Position numbers and translations under genes: made by a program
Notes under the pieces: generated by a model
Databases searched by the model: none
What the model saw: only the letters and a program-made list of their open reading frames with translations
Told to the model about the DNA's origin: nothing
Shown: piece by piece, positions 1 to 8,494 of the stretch
Numbering within the stretch: the first letter of the stretch is position 1
Layout: each line of letters begins with the position of its first letter
Assembly (NCBI GenBank): GCA_030263395.1
Contig: SZOW01000010.1
Coordinates: forward strand, 1 to 64,000
From: QUBU01 sp014337915
GTDB taxonomy: Bacteria; Pseudomonadota; Gammaproteobacteria; Steroidobacterales; GCA-2729495
Direction: 5' to 3'
DNA: 64,000 bases

Positions 1-479
1 GCCACCGGCTGGCGCCGCGCCAGGTCCGCCCGGGCCCGCGCCAGCGCAGTGCGCGCCTCGGCGACGGCCGCCTCGGCCGCCGCCACTTCCGAATAACTGG
101 CACGCACCGCGCGCACCGCCTGGCCGAGCCCGGCCGCGGCGGCGGCGAGTTCCACGTCCGCGGTGGCGGGATCGAGGTCCACCAGCGGCTGGCCGGCGCG
201 CACCTGCTCGGTGTCATCAGCGTGCAGCGCGATCACCGTGCCGGGATCGCGCGCGGTGATCATCACCTGGTCGCCGGCCACATAGGCATCGTCGGTGACT
301 TCGCGCGAACCGCCGAGATACCACCAGGCGACATAGGCCAGCAGCGCGATACCGACCGCGCCGGCCAGCAGCTGCAGCCAGCGGCGGCGCGCTGGCGACC
401 AGCCGGCCCTGGTCGGCGAGGCAGGCGGAGCCGGCGGGGCGGCTGCCGCGCTGGAGGAATTCCTGTCGTTGTCGCTCAT
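1..479 (-). CDS. HlyD/EmrA-type membrane fusion protein (partial)
   Basis: Periplasmic adaptor subunit of a tripartite efflux pump, linking an inner-membrane transporter to the outer-membrane channel encoded just upstream. The visible 159 residues show a short polar and proline-rich cytoplasmic tail, one membrane segment at about residues 33-54, and then the start of a biotinyl-lipoyl-like domain (motif TDDAYVAGDQV) followed by an alanine-rich alpha-hairpin, as in EmrA and HlyD proteins. The ATG overlaps the stop of the channel gene (ATGA), so the two are translationally coupled. The 3' end lies beyond the left edge. The inner-membrane partner, probably an EmrB-like MFS protein, is expected outside the window. 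Confidence 0.88.
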   Translation of the reverse strand, partial: MSDNDRNSSSAAAAPPAPPASPTRAGWSPARRRWLQLLAGAVGIALLAYVAWWYLGGSREVTDDAYVAGDQVMITARDPGTVIALHADDTEQVRAGQPLVDLDPATADVELAAAAAGLGQAVRAVRASYSEVAAAEAAVAEARTALARARADLARRQPV

Positions 480-1903
480 GGGGAAGACCTGCTGTCGGAA
501 AGGGTGCCGGCACTGGCCGGCTCGAAGCCGCCACCGACCGCAATCAGCAGCCGGATGCGCGCGATCGCCTGGTCGGCCTCGAGGTCCGCGGTGGCCTGGC
601 GCGCGGCGAGGAACTGCAGATCCGCCTCGATCTGCTCGAGCTTCGAGCCGAGGCCGGCGGCGAGCCGCGCGTCCGCCAGGCGCTGGATGCCGGCGCTGCC
701 CGTCTCGGCCTCACGCTGTGCGCCGAGGGCGGTGGCGGTGCCCTGCACGCGGGTCAGCGCATCGGCGGTCTCGCGCACCGCGCCGAGCACCGCCTGGTTG
801 TAGTCGGCGATGGCGGCATCGGCCCTGGCGCTGGCGCCGGCATAGGCGGCGCGCAGCCGCCCGCCGTCGAAGATCGGCAGGTGCAGGGCGGCGCCGACGC
901 CGTAGGTGACCGCGTCGTTGCTGAATAATCGGTCGAGCCCGATCGCCTGCAGCCCGGCCAGCCCCATCAGGTCGATGTCGGGATAGAACGCGGTGCGCGC
1001 CACCTCGCGCCCCGCCATCGCGGCATCGATGCGTGCCTGGGCCGCGAGGATGTCCGGCCGCCGCGCCAGCAGGTCGGCAGGCAGCGTCGCCGGCAGCGGC
1101 AGGCTGGCCTCGAGTGCGAGATGGGTCGGCTGCAGGGTCGCGTAGTAGTCCGCGCCCCGGCCGGCGAGCAGCGCACAGGCATGCAGCAGTGCTTCACGCT
1201 GCGCCCCGGCCAGCGCCAGTTCCTGCCGCGCCTGCGCCTCGCGGATCTCCGCCGCATGTGCCTCGCGCTCGCTGTCGAGCTGGCTCTGCACCCGCAGCCG
1301 TACCAGCGCCAGCGCTTGGCCACGCTCCCCGAGTTCCGCCTGCGCGGTGGCAAGCCGCTGCTCGGCGCGCGCCAGCTCTATATAGGTCTGCACCAGGGAA
1401 CCGGCCAGTGCCAGCCGGGCCGCGGCATGGTCCAGCGCCGCCGCACCCGCCGCGGCGCGGGCCTGGTCCACCGCGGCTGCCTGGCGCCCCCAGAAATCCA
1501 GGTCCCAGCTGAGGTTGAGCTGCGCCTGGCCGATGTTGTGCGTATTGCCGCCCCAGGGTGGCGGGATGATGTAGGCATCGCTCAGCCGCTGGCGCTGCAC
1601 GCTCGCATCGCCCGTCAGCTGCGGCCGCCGCGCGGCCTCGGCGCTGGCGAGGAAACTCCCGGCCTCGCGCTGGCGCGCCAGCGCCGCGGCCAGCGTCGGG
1701 TTGCCGGCCAGCGCATCCGTCACCAGGCGGTCGAGCTGCGGATCACCCAGCGCCTGCCACCAGCCCGCCGCGATCGGCGGTGCCGGGGCGTCGGCGAGGC
1801 CCAGCGCCGGCACGGCCAACGGTGTCACCGCCACCGGCTCGCGCGGCAGGCTGCAGGCCGCGAGCCAGAGCGCCAGCAGGACGCTGAGGCCGCGCCGTCT
1901 CAT
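476..1903 (-). CDS. NodT-family outer-membrane efflux lipoprotein
   Basis: Outer-membrane channel of a tripartite efflux system (TolC/OprM/NodT superfamily), 475 residues. The first residues form a lipoprotein signal with lipobox LAAC at about residues 13-16. Two outer-membrane-efflux repeats follow, rich in alanine and glutamine as expected for long coiled hairpins, with the conserved family phrases RRPDI and the PIFDGGRL element. The chosen ATG gives the lipoprotein signal directly; longer upstream reading is shadow of the marR gene. It overlaps the marR stop (ATGA) and the adaptor start, so the three genes form one operon. Substrate is unknown but is likely a drug or organic acid, given the MarR regulator. 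Confidence 0.9.
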   Translation of the reverse strand: MRRRGLSVLLALWLAACSLPREPVAVTPLAVPALGLADAPAPPIAAGWWQALGDPQLDRLVTDALAGNPTLAAALARQREAGSFLASAEAARRPQLTGDASVQRQRLSDAYIIPPPWGGNTHNIGQAQLNLSWDLDFWGRQAAAVDQARAAAGAAALDHAAARLALAGSLVQTYIELARAEQRLATAQAELGERGQALALVRLRVQSQLDSEREAHAAEIREAQARQELALAGAQREALLHACALLAGRGADYYATLQPTHLALEASLPLPATLPADLLARRPDILAAQARIDAAMAGREVARTAFYPDIDLMGLAGLQAIGLDRLFSNDAVTYGVGAALHLPIFDGGRLRAAYAGASARADAAIADYNQAVLGAVRETADALTRVQGTATALGAQREAETGSAGIQRLADARLAAGLGSKLEQIEADLQFLAARQATADLEADQAIARIRLLIAVGGGFEPASAGTLSDSRSSP

Positions 1904-2376
1904 GGTTCGGCCGCCTCCTCGCCCGTCGCCGCCTCGAGGCGCGCGACCAGCCGGTTGAGCGTCGCGATCAGCTGCAGGATCTCCGCGCGCTCGAAGTCCT
2001 CGAGCACCTCGTTCCACAGGCCGGCGACGCGCTCGGCCAGGTCCGTCACCGTCCGGCGACCAGCATCGGTGAGCTGCAGCTGCGTGATGCGCCGGTCGCT
2101 GTCATCGCGCAGCCGGGCGAGCGCACCGCGCTGCTCCAGCTGGTCGATCAGCCGCGTCATCGCCCCGCTGCTGTGGCCGATGTTGCGCGAGAGCTCCGCG
2201 CCAGTGGTGGCGATGCCGCTGTGGACCAGCGCCAGCACGATCCACTGCGTGAAGGTGACCTCGCTCGCCGCGAAGGCCGCCTCGGCGCGCGCCGAACTCA
2301 GCTTGTGCGCGCGGCGCAGCAGGTAGCCGATGGCATTGATGGGATCGAGGGAATCCGGCGGGTAGAAGGCGGGCAC
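1900..2376 (-). CDS. MarR-family transcriptional regulator of the efflux operon
   Basis: Winged-helix repressor of the MarR family, about 158 residues. Recognition helix and wing are visible in the stretch from TGAELSRNIG to the wing motif RDDSDRRITQLQLT. The start is a GTG; an in-frame TTG six codons upstream (2394) is an alternative. It is the first gene of the operon and overlaps the channel gene by four bases. An inverted repeat lies between the promoter and the start, so autoregulation with release by a small-molecule ligand is likely. Function follows from family and context; the ligand cannot be read from the sequence. Confidence 0.88.
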   Translation of the reverse strand: MPAFYPPDSLDPINAIGYLLRRAHKLSSARAEAAFAASEVTFTQWIVLALVHSGIATTGAELSRNIGHSSGAMTRLIDQLEQRGALARLRDDSDRRITQLQLTDAGRRTVTDLAERVAGLWNEVLEDFERAEILQLIATLNRLVARLEAATGEEAAEP

Positions 2377-2379
2377 GAA

Positions 2380-2397
2380 TAACTGCCTGGGCAATTA
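2380..2397. promoter_or_regulatory. Putative MarR operator (imperfect inverted repeat)
   Basis: Imperfect palindrome TAACTGCC-TGG-GCAATTA placed just downstream of the predicted -10 box and ending at the marR start. Position and symmetry suit a MarR dimer blocking its own transcription. This is an inference from placement and symmetry. Confidence 0.5.
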
Positions 2398-2406
2398 CTG
2401 CCAAGG

Positions 2407-2435
2407 AAGATAATTCCCCCGCCCAAGGAAATCAA
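2407..2435 (-). promoter_or_regulatory. Predicted sigma70 promoter of the marR-efflux operon
   Basis: On the minus strand TTGATT and TATCTT are separated by exactly 17 bases, placed so that transcription would start at the edge of the inverted repeat before marR. No other good promoter is seen in this gap. Confidence 0.5.
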
Positions 2436-2447
2436 GGGCATGGGGCC

Positions 2448-3686
2448 CTAGGCCGGCGCCCCCAGGGCCCGCCCGTGGCTGTGGCCACCCTCCATCCGCG
2501 GCAGGAACCCGGCCAGCAGGCCGATCACCGGCAGGAACGAGCAGAGGTGATAGACGAAGCCGATGCTGGTGGCATCCGCCAGCTCGCCCAGCACCGCCGC
2601 GCCGATGCCGCCCAGGCCGAAGGCAAAGCCGAAGAACAGCCCCGCCACCGCGCCCACCCGCGAGGGCATCAGCTCCTGCGCATAGACCACGATGGCCGGG
2701 AAGGCCGAGGCGAGGATGAAGCCGATCGGCACGCTGAGCAGCGCGGTCCAGAACAGGTTGGCGTAGGGCAGCAGCAGCGTGAACGGCAGCACGCCGACGA
2801 TCGACACCCAGATCACCGCCTTGCGGCCGATGCGATCGCCGATCCAGCCGCCGGCGATGGTGCCGGCCGCCACCGCGGCGAGGAACAGGAACAGGTACAG
2901 CTGCGCCGCCTGCACCGACACCTGGAACTCGTTGATCAGGTAGAAGGTGTAGTAGCTGGTCATGCTCGCCATGTAGAAGAACTTGGAGAAGATCAGCGCG
3001 ATCAGCACCGCCATCGCCAGCGCGAGGCGCCGGCGCGGCAGCGGCGGGCGCGAGGCCGCATGTGCAGCGCTCGCCCGCATGCGCTCCAGCCCATGGTCCC
3101 GGTACCAGCGCCCCACCCGCACCAGCAGGAAAATGCCGAGCAGCGCCGCCAGCGAGAACCAGGCGATGCTCTCCTGCCCGTAGTTCAGCACGATGAACGC
3201 CGCCAGCAGCGGCCCCAGCGCCGAGCCCGCATTGCCGCCCACCTGGAACACCGACTGCGCCAGGCCGTGCCGATGACCCGCCGCCATGCGCGCCACGCGC
3301 GAGGATTCCGGGTGGAACACCGAAGAGCCCACGCCCACCAGCGCCGCCGCCACCAGCAGCGAGGTGAAGTTCGGCGCGTAGGCCAGCAGCACCAGGCCGC
3401 TGAGCGTCGAGGTCATGCCCATGGCCAGCGAGAAGGGCCGCGGACGGCGGTCGATGTACAGGCCGATGAGCGGCTGCAGCACCGAAGCCGTCACCTGCGA
3501 GGTGAAGGTGAACAGCCCGATCTGGCCGAAATCCAGCCCGTAGTTGGTCTTCAGCAACGGATAGATCGCCAGCAGCAGCGACTGCATCATGTCGTTCAGC
3601 AGGTGGCAGACGCTGATGGCCGCGAGGATGGAAAAGGCCGTGCCGCCGGCACTGGCGTCGCCGGGGCGAATGGCTGGGGTGCTCAC
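2448..3686 (-). CDS. MFS transporter, fosmidomycin-resistance (Fsr) type
   Basis: Inner-membrane drug/proton antiporter of the major facilitator superfamily, 412 residues with about 12 hydrophobic segments. The early sequence HLLNDMMQSLLLAIYPLLK and the VFHPESSRVAR element are characteristic of the Fsr branch, whose E. coli member confers fosmidomycin resistance. A conserved loop (GDRIGRKAVI) between the central helices is intact. The GTG start was chosen because the preceding 17 codons read as proline/arginine-rich noncoding sequence. It is divergent from the FmdE-domain gene. The actual substrate is unknown. Confidence 0.85.
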   Translation of the reverse strand: MSTPAIRPGDASAGGTAFSILAAISVCHLLNDMMQSLLLAIYPLLKTNYGLDFGQIGLFTFTSQVTASVLQPLIGLYIDRRPRPFSLAMGMTSTLSGLVLLAYAPNFTSLLVAAALVGVGSSVFHPESSRVARMAAGHRHGLAQSVFQVGGNAGSALGPLLAAFIVLNYGQESIAWFSLAALLGIFLLVRVGRWYRDHGLERMRASAAHAASRPPLPRRRLALAMAVLIALIFSKFFYMASMTSYYTFYLINEFQVSVQAAQLYLFLFLAAVAAGTIAGGWIGDRIGRKAVIWVSIVGVLPFTLLLPYANLFWTALLSVPIGFILASAFPAIVVYAQELMPSRVGAVAGLFFGFAFGLGGIGAAVLGELADATSIGFVYHLCSFLPVIGLLAGFLPRMEGGHSHGRALGAPA

Positions 3687-3899
3687 GTGGGGATCTGGTT
3701 GCGTTGGGCTGCGTCGGGCCGCGTCGGGGTGGCGCACAGCCTAGCAAAGCGCACCCCCGCCTTCCACGGCGCGCCGCGCGGCCCGGCGCGGCAGACAGCC
3801 GCAGGGCGGCGGCGCGCTGACATGTATCAGGGCGTGCGCCCCACCCCTGCGTAGCATGGATCCTGCCGCGCCATGTATTGAACAAGGAGGACCGAGGCC

Positions 3900-4514
3900 A
3901 TGTCCCTGCCCGCATTCTTTGCCGAAGCCCCGCGCATCCAGCTGCGCGACCCCCTGGCCGAGTTCCTCGGCGCCAGCGACGGCGGCCTGCTCGAATACAG
4001 CTATGCCGACGCCGTGCGCCTCGCCGGGCACTCCTGCCCCACCGTCGCCAGCGCCTACCTCATGGCACGTGCCGGGCTGCGCGCGCTCTACGGCAACACC
4101 ACCGCGGTACGCGGCGCCGTCTCCGTCACCATGAATGGCCCGGAAGCCGAAGGCACCACCGGCGTCATCGCCCAGGTCTTCACGCTCATCACCGGCGCCG
4201 CCGCCGACAACGGCTTCCACGGCATCGGCGGCCGCTTCGTCCGCCAGGGCCTGCTGGGCTACGACGGCGACGACCCGCAGAGCATCGCCAGCTTCCGCCG
4301 CAACGACAGCGGCGACACCGTCCACCTCTCGCTCGACCTCTCCAGCGTCCCGCCCGCCAGCCAGATGCGCCACCTCATGGGTCGCGCCATGTCAGCCGAC
4401 GCCACCGCCGAGGAGCGCCGCGAGTTCGGCGCCGTATGGCAGGAGCGCGTGCGCCGGCTGCTGCTAGAGCATGCCGACGACGCCAATGTGATCAGGGTGG
4501 AGCGGCGGGGGTAG
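3900..4514 (+). CDS. FmdE-domain protein (formylmethanofuran dehydrogenase subunit E-like)
   Basis: A 204-residue soluble protein with an FmdE-like domain. The signature GHSCPTVASAYLM at about residues 43-55 supplies the His and Cys typical of the family. A good ribosome site (AAGGAGG) precedes the ATG by about ten bases. In methanogens the family is tied to formylmethanofuran dehydrogenase, but no other gene of that pathway is here, so a stand-alone metal- or cofactor-binding role is more likely. It lacks the C-terminal zinc ribbon of longer family members. It sits alone between the MFS pump and the accessory island. Confidence 0.72.
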   Translation: MSLPAFFAEAPRIQLRDPLAEFLGASDGGLLEYSYADAVRLAGHSCPTVASAYLMARAGLRALYGNTTAVRGAVSVTMNGPEAEGTTGVIAQVFTLITGAAADNGFHGIGGRFVRQGLLGYDGDDPQSIASFRRNDSGDTVHLSLDLSSVPPASQMRHLMGRAMSADATAEERREFGAVWQERVRRLLLEHADDANVIRVERRG

Positions 4515-4523
4515 GCGGCCGCG

Positions 4524-4700
4524 TCAGGTCAGCTTGAGGGCGGCGAAAAGCAGGCCGGTCACGACCACGAGCATCGAGCCGAGGCGGACGGTGAGGGTCA
4601 TGGACAGCATCTCCATGTCCTTACGGATCAGCGCGCACTCCTGGTGCAGCTCGGTGCGCAGCAGCTGCAGGTCGGCTTTGGTGGCGATTGTTTTGGACAT
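4524..4700 (-). CDS. Small coiled-coil/single-TM protein (DUF1640-like)
   Basis: A 58-residue protein: a charged helix (about residues 8-33, likely coiled coil) followed by one C-terminal membrane segment (about 38-56). This pattern resembles short bacterial CCDC90/DUF1640-type proteins. The second ATG was chosen because GGAG lies six bases before it; the first ATG at 4712 has no clear ribosome site. It follows the nuclease-family gene by about 14 bases and may be the last gene of the island operon, though it could equally be core sequence. Function unknown. Confidence 0.6.
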   Translation of the reverse strand: MSKTIATKADLQLLRTELHQECALIRKDMEMLSMTLTVRLGSMLVVVTGLLFAALKLT

Positions 4701-4714
4701 GTCGTGCTCCATGG

Positions 4715-5473
4715 TCAGGCCGCACGCGTCTGCAGCTCTTTGTTGAGCTTCCCGCCGTACTCGGGGATCAGCTTTATCCAGTCATCCCGCCGTTGCAGGA
4801 TGTCCATGGCCGACGGCGGCTTTCCATCCGGCATCACCACATACCAACTAGCCGGTGTCCGGGTTTTCCTGACGGCGCCGCCAACGAGCCTGGCAAGGCC
4901 TTCCAGGTGCTCGTGCGCCAGGTCAAGAAGGTCAAAGTCGTTTGCGCGCCAGTTCACCGTTTCGGTGTCAAACCCGCCGTTCTGGTTGCATCCTCCGAGT
5001 GAGAAGGGGCTGTCATCCGGGCCGGGCCATCGGACCATGAGACTCTTCGGTGCTGGCTCGACGAATATCCCGTGCTCAATGTTGACCGTCCGGGCGAGAA
5101 CACGAGGCTGCACCAGGTCGCCTCCAGTGGGAAGCTCAAACACCGGCATTTCGACAAGGCCAAAAGCGATGTGAAATCCAGCATGCAGCTGGAGATACTC
5201 GCCCAGGGTCTCCGCACCCTCGCGGATGCCATCGCCGACCACCAGCAACAGTATCCTCCGGCCGCGCCTCAGGTTCCGGGTGATTGCATCAACAAAACGG
5301 GCTTCGTCCAGCTCGGCGATGGGGAGCACGCGCGGATTCCGGTCGACCAGCTTCTGCAACCAGCTTTCGCTGAAGCGTTCGCCCTCATCGCTGGACCTGC
5401 TGAGTTTCCTGAGTTCGATGGGTTCCGTCTGCCCGTCGGATTCAAGGCCTTTCACATACAGAGGGGGTTGCAT
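4715..5473 (-). CDS. Nuclease-family protein, apparently internally deleted
   Basis: A 252-residue protein. The N-terminus (ending NPRVLPIAEL, about residue 55) and the segment from FVDAITRNLRRGR through VVGDGIREGAETLGEYLQ resemble a family of larger proteins I recall from defence-type loci. In those, a PD-(D/E)XK nuclease core with an ExK motif lies between these two segments. Here they are directly joined at about residues 55-60, so the catalytic core appears to be missing by an in-frame deletion. The C-terminal part (VQPRVLARTVNIE and beyond) looks intact. The gene follows the helicase by 64 bases in the same orientation. Probably an inactive remnant, unless the short form has a regulatory role. 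The comparison is from memory. Confidence 0.6.
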   Translation of the reverse strand: MQPPLYVKGLESDGQTEPIELRKLSRSSDEGERFSESWLQKLVDRNPRVLPIAELDEARFVDAITRNLRRGRRILLLVVGDGIREGAETLGEYLQLHAGFHIAFGLVEMPVFELPTGGDLVQPRVLARTVNIEHGIFVEPAPKSLMVRWPGPDDSPFSLGGCNQNGGFDTETVNWRANDFDLLDLAHEHLEGLARLVGGAVRKTRTPASWYVVMPDGKPPSAMDILQRRDDWIKLIPEYGGKLNKELQTRAA

Positions 5474-5537
5474 AATGGTGACGCCTCGTCAGGCGACTTG
5501 TCATGCTCCAGATCTCTTCAGAATTCCGACCGTCGGA

Positions 5538-7604
5538 TCAGCATTGCATGTCATCCAGAAACTCGGAAGCCGGTTTCAGGCCAGTGACCAAAAGGTGATC
5601 CCTTGCCCGCGTGCAGGCGACATATAACAGGTGCCGCTCAGTGTTATAGATCTCCTCGAGATCCGCATCATCGGTCACTCCCTCGATCCGTGCCTGCAGC
5701 GGGATAACCTCGTCATCACAGGCCATGACGACAACCGCACGAAACTCAAGTCCTTTGGCGAGGTGCATCGTGCTCACGGACAAGTAGCTGCTCGTGGTCT
5801 CGACATGCTCATCAAGTACCTTGAAATGTATTCCAGCCTTTTCAACCGCCGCTCGTGCCCTGTCGAGCTCGGTATCTGATCGCACAAATACGGCGATTTC
5901 GTGGGCAGCAAGCCCCTCCCCGATGCGTGCTGCCAGCCACTCGGCTACGAACATGACCTCTGCATCACTCGAGTCCATGACCCGCATATCTGGCTGGGGC
6001 CCGTTGAAGACGGAAACCGCTCCGCTGCGCTTTTCGACGTTGCCATCGACATCTGCAATCTCAGGCGCCAGCAACCTATCGGCTTGCTGGCGGATCTGGT
6101 GCGATGTCCGGTAGTTGACATTCAGCGTCCTTGAACGTCCCCGGATGTCGACGCCCAGTGCCATCCAGGAGAATGGCTGCTGGAAGATCCGTTGTCCCAG
6201 GTCGCCGGAAAAGAACAGCCGATTCGGCACATCGGCACCCATTGCTGCGAGGAATCGCAACTGAGGCACGTCAAGATCCTGCGCTTCGTCCACCACCACA
6301 AACTCGAATGGTGGATGCTTACGCTCCGCCAACGCCATTGAAAGGCGATTGACAATCTGCGCCATCGTCATGAGCTTCGAAGCGTGAATCTGCTCACGGA
6401 CAGTAGAAAAGACGTTCCATAGCGCAGCACGCCGCGGCTCACGCAGTTGCGTCCGGCGCCCGAGCCGTCGAACATCCCGGTACTGCCCCCAGCTTGTGAG
6501 CTGCCAGGCATCCACGACATCCCGCCACTCGGCCAGCAGGAACTGCAGGCTGAACTTCAGGTCCGGCTGCTCCGCAGCCGCTTGGTTGAGCGCGCCCTGG
6601 ATGAACTCCGTTGTCGCCAAAGCGGGCGGGCCATACTGCGTCTCATAGAGGCGCATGGCCATCGAGTTGAGCGCCTGAACCTCAATCCGCTCCCCCAGCC
6701 GAGGCTCGTGACTGATCAGGCGACGGAGCCGGATGCGCAAGGCATGGGCCAGTGTGTCCGAGAAGGTGGTAAGCAGGACGCGAGCTTCGGGATTCCTGCG
6801 CGCGAGGAATACGGCCCGGTGCAAGGCAACGATGGTCTTGCCCGTACCGGCCGAACCTGAAACTCGCGCAGGCCCGGCGTAGTTACGCTCGACAAGCTGC
6901 CGCTGCGCCGGGTGCAGAAAGACCGTCCATTTCTCCCAGGGGAACTCGAGCGCCTGCGCAAGCTCATCCACGTTGCCCATCACCCTGAAGCGACGTTGGG
7001 CATCTGGATGATCGAAAGGATTGGCCACCGGCGGAGTCGAGGCCAGGGGTTGACCGCCGGTCGCAAGCTCCAGAAGTGCCTCGGCAGCTTCGCCGGGCAA
7101 GTGATCCGCCAACTCCAGCAGGCTGTCCTCGTCGGCGTGACGTACATCGCTCAGCCACTCGGGCGGGACTCCGTAGTTCAGCAGCTCATCGTCGGTTTGC
7201 CGGGCGAAGAGCAAGGGTTTCGGCCTTGCCGCCTGCTCCTGCTCGACATATTTCGGAACGACGATCTCCTGAACCGTCTCCCGGATCTCGACCAGCTGGG
7301 CAGCACCCGTCTTGGGGTGGGTTGCCAGCTTTCGGCGCTCCGCCCAGTGATAGGCGGCGTCATGATGACCGACAAAGCAGAGCAGCAGGCTCGTGTCAGT
7401 CTTGTGAATGATCAGGCGGACGTCGCGGCTGACGCGAACCGACCAGAAGCGCGGGTCCTTGGCCCGGTCAAGTTTGTGGAACTGCATTCCCGGGCTGGCC
7501 GGGTTCATCTGCAAATCGAAAGCAGTTGTCTTGACCGCCTTTTGCTCTTCGTTGGTCAGGCGGGCGAGGCTGTCAGTAAACGTATCAGCAATACGGAATT
7601 CCAT
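5538..7604 (-). CDS. RelE/ParE-like domain fused to UvrD-type helicase
   Basis: A 688-residue fusion. Residues about 1-95 read as a RelE/ParE-fold domain (strand pattern FWSVRVSRDVRLIIH, then FVGHHDAAYHWAERR). Residues about 230-688 are a compact superfamily 1 helicase: Walker A GSAGTGKT (250-257), DEAQD (439-443), FSGDLGQRIFQ (motif III), NVNYRTSHQIR (motif IV), STMHLAKGLEF (motif V) and YVACTRARDHLLVT (motif VI). All ATPase motifs are intact, so an active DNA translocase is expected; whether the N-terminal domain is a toxin, a binding platform or a regulator is unknown. The start overlaps the DUF6941 stop by one base (TAATG), so the genes are coupled. Such fusions occur in defence islands; a phage-defence role is inference. 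Confidence 0.85.
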   Translation of the reverse strand: MEFRIADTFTDSLARLTNEEQKAVKTTAFDLQMNPASPGMQFHKLDRAKDPRFWSVRVSRDVRLIIHKTDTSLLLCFVGHHDAAYHWAERRKLATHPKTGAAQLVEIRETVQEIVVPKYVEQEQAARPKPLLFARQTDDELLNYGVPPEWLSDVRHADEDSLLELADHLPGEAAEALLELATGGQPLASTPPVANPFDHPDAQRRFRVMGNVDELAQALEFPWEKWTVFLHPAQRQLVERNYAGPARVSGSAGTGKTIVALHRAVFLARRNPEARVLLTTFSDTLAHALRIRLRRLISHEPRLGERIEVQALNSMAMRLYETQYGPPALATTEFIQGALNQAAAEQPDLKFSLQFLLAEWRDVVDAWQLTSWGQYRDVRRLGRRTQLREPRRAALWNVFSTVREQIHASKLMTMAQIVNRLSMALAERKHPPFEFVVVDEAQDLDVPQLRFLAAMGADVPNRLFFSGDLGQRIFQQPFSWMALGVDIRGRSRTLNVNYRTSHQIRQQADRLLAPEIADVDGNVEKRSGAVSVFNGPQPDMRVMDSSDAEVMFVAEWLAARIGEGLAAHEIAVFVRSDTELDRARAAVEKAGIHFKVLDEHVETTSSYLSVSTMHLAKGLEFRAVVVMACDDEVIPLQARIEGVTDDADLEEIYNTERHLLYVACTRARDHLLVTGLKPASEFLDDMQC

Positions 7605-8098
7605 TAGGACACGGCGGGCTCGTTGGAACGCACTGCCTTCGGCCCAGCATGCCTATTGGTGACGAAGAAATTCCCACCGCGAAGCTCTTCACTTTCAGTG
7701 ATCGCCCGGAAACGAAGCCGGCAAGGCTTCTCAAATGTAATCGGCGACAGAACCATGACGGCCGTCAGCTTTATCGCACTATCAGCAGGCTCGGGGCTGG
7801 CACCGTCCGGAAGCGAGGGCGCTTCCTCCCTAGCGATTGCTGCAAGCTGCTCGGAATGTAACTCAGTTTGAATGATCACTTCATCGTCCCGTTTGACGAC
7901 AAAGGTCAGCGACTCAAACGGCCGATCACCCGGAGTCCGTGCTTTCATGACGAAGCAGAGTCGCGGAAGGAGTGCGGGAAATGCATCGAGAACGATGGCG
8001 TTCTCGTATATTCCCATGAGCGATCGCTTGTTGCCCAGCTCTTCGCGAACGTCATCGCAGACGATCACATCGAAGAATCGCGGATTGCCAGCACTCAT
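7604..8098 (-). CDS. DUF6941-like protein
   Basis: A 164-residue protein beginning with a segment typical of DUF6941 (DVIVCDDVREELGNKRSLMGIYENA), followed by beta-rich sequence that may form a beta-sandwich. No catalytic motif, signal or membrane segment is visible. Its ATG overlaps the antitoxin stop (ATGA), and its stop overlaps the helicase start, so it is made together with both. In this position it may be an adaptor or sensor for the helicase. That role is inferred from context only. Confidence 0.65.
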   Translation of the reverse strand: MSAGNPRFFDVIVCDDVREELGNKRSLMGIYENAIVLDAFPALLPRLCFVMKARTPGDRPFESLTFVVKRDDEVIIQTELHSEQLAAIAREEAPSLPDGASPEPADSAIKLTAVMVLSPITFEKPCRLRFRAITESEELRGGNFFVTNRHAGPKAVRSNEPAVS

Positions 8099-8463
8099 GG
8101 CAGCTGGCGGTCTTGAGTAAACGCGCTCTCGAACTGTTCGATAGTGATACCGAGCACTTCGCAGAGACGGCGCACCGTACTGATCTGTGGGTCGGATTGT
8201 CCCGCCTCAATCCGGGCGATATGAGACTGACTGGTTCCCAATTGCTGAGCAAGTCGCTTTTGGGACCACCCTTTCGCGAGTCGGAATGTGGCGAGGCCAC
8301 GGGGGGCGCTGCTGTAAAATCTCTCGCCGACAAAGCGCCGTGCCTCAGCCATTGCTTCGCGCCCGGCATCATCCGCCTCAAATTCATCTATCAAGGAATC
8401 AATCGAGACAAAATCCGACGGAAGTGAAGCCTCCGGCTCGATAGCGAAATTGAAGTAGATCAC
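8095..8463 (-). CDS. HigA-like antitoxin, XRE-family HTH
   Basis: About 122 residues with a C-terminal helix-turn-helix (FRLAKGWSQKRLAQQLGTSQ, then SHIARIEAGQSDPQISTVRR) of the XRE/HigA kind. The N-terminal half, starting VIYFNFAIEPEASLPSDF, would be the toxin-binding part. The GTG start leaves a 31-base gap after the toxin stop; longer versions run into the toxin gene and read as shadow sequence. Toxin-first order is the HigBA arrangement. It overlaps the DUF6941 gene by four bases, which extends the toxin-antitoxin operon into the helicase genes. Likely represses the operon at the palindrome before the toxin gene. Confidence 0.78.
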   Translation of the reverse strand: MIYFNFAIEPEASLPSDFVSIDSLIDEFEADDAGREAMAEARRFVGERFYSSAPRGLATFRLAKGWSQKRLAQQLGTSQSHIARIEAGQSDPQISTVRRLCEVLGITIEQFESAFTQDRQLP

Positions 8464-8494
8464 CTTAGCCGGCGCCGACTGGGGGCGCGGGCGG

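Noticed and set aside
1121..2326. Long plus-strand open frame opposite the efflux genes
   Set aside because: It is the antisense of the marR and channel genes, rich in Arg, Gly and Ala as all GC-rich shadow frames here, and has no recognisable domain.
4500..4760. Copy of the tRNA-Phe 3' end as left attachment site of the island
   Set aside because: No stretch matching the tRNA 3' end was found by eye in this region.
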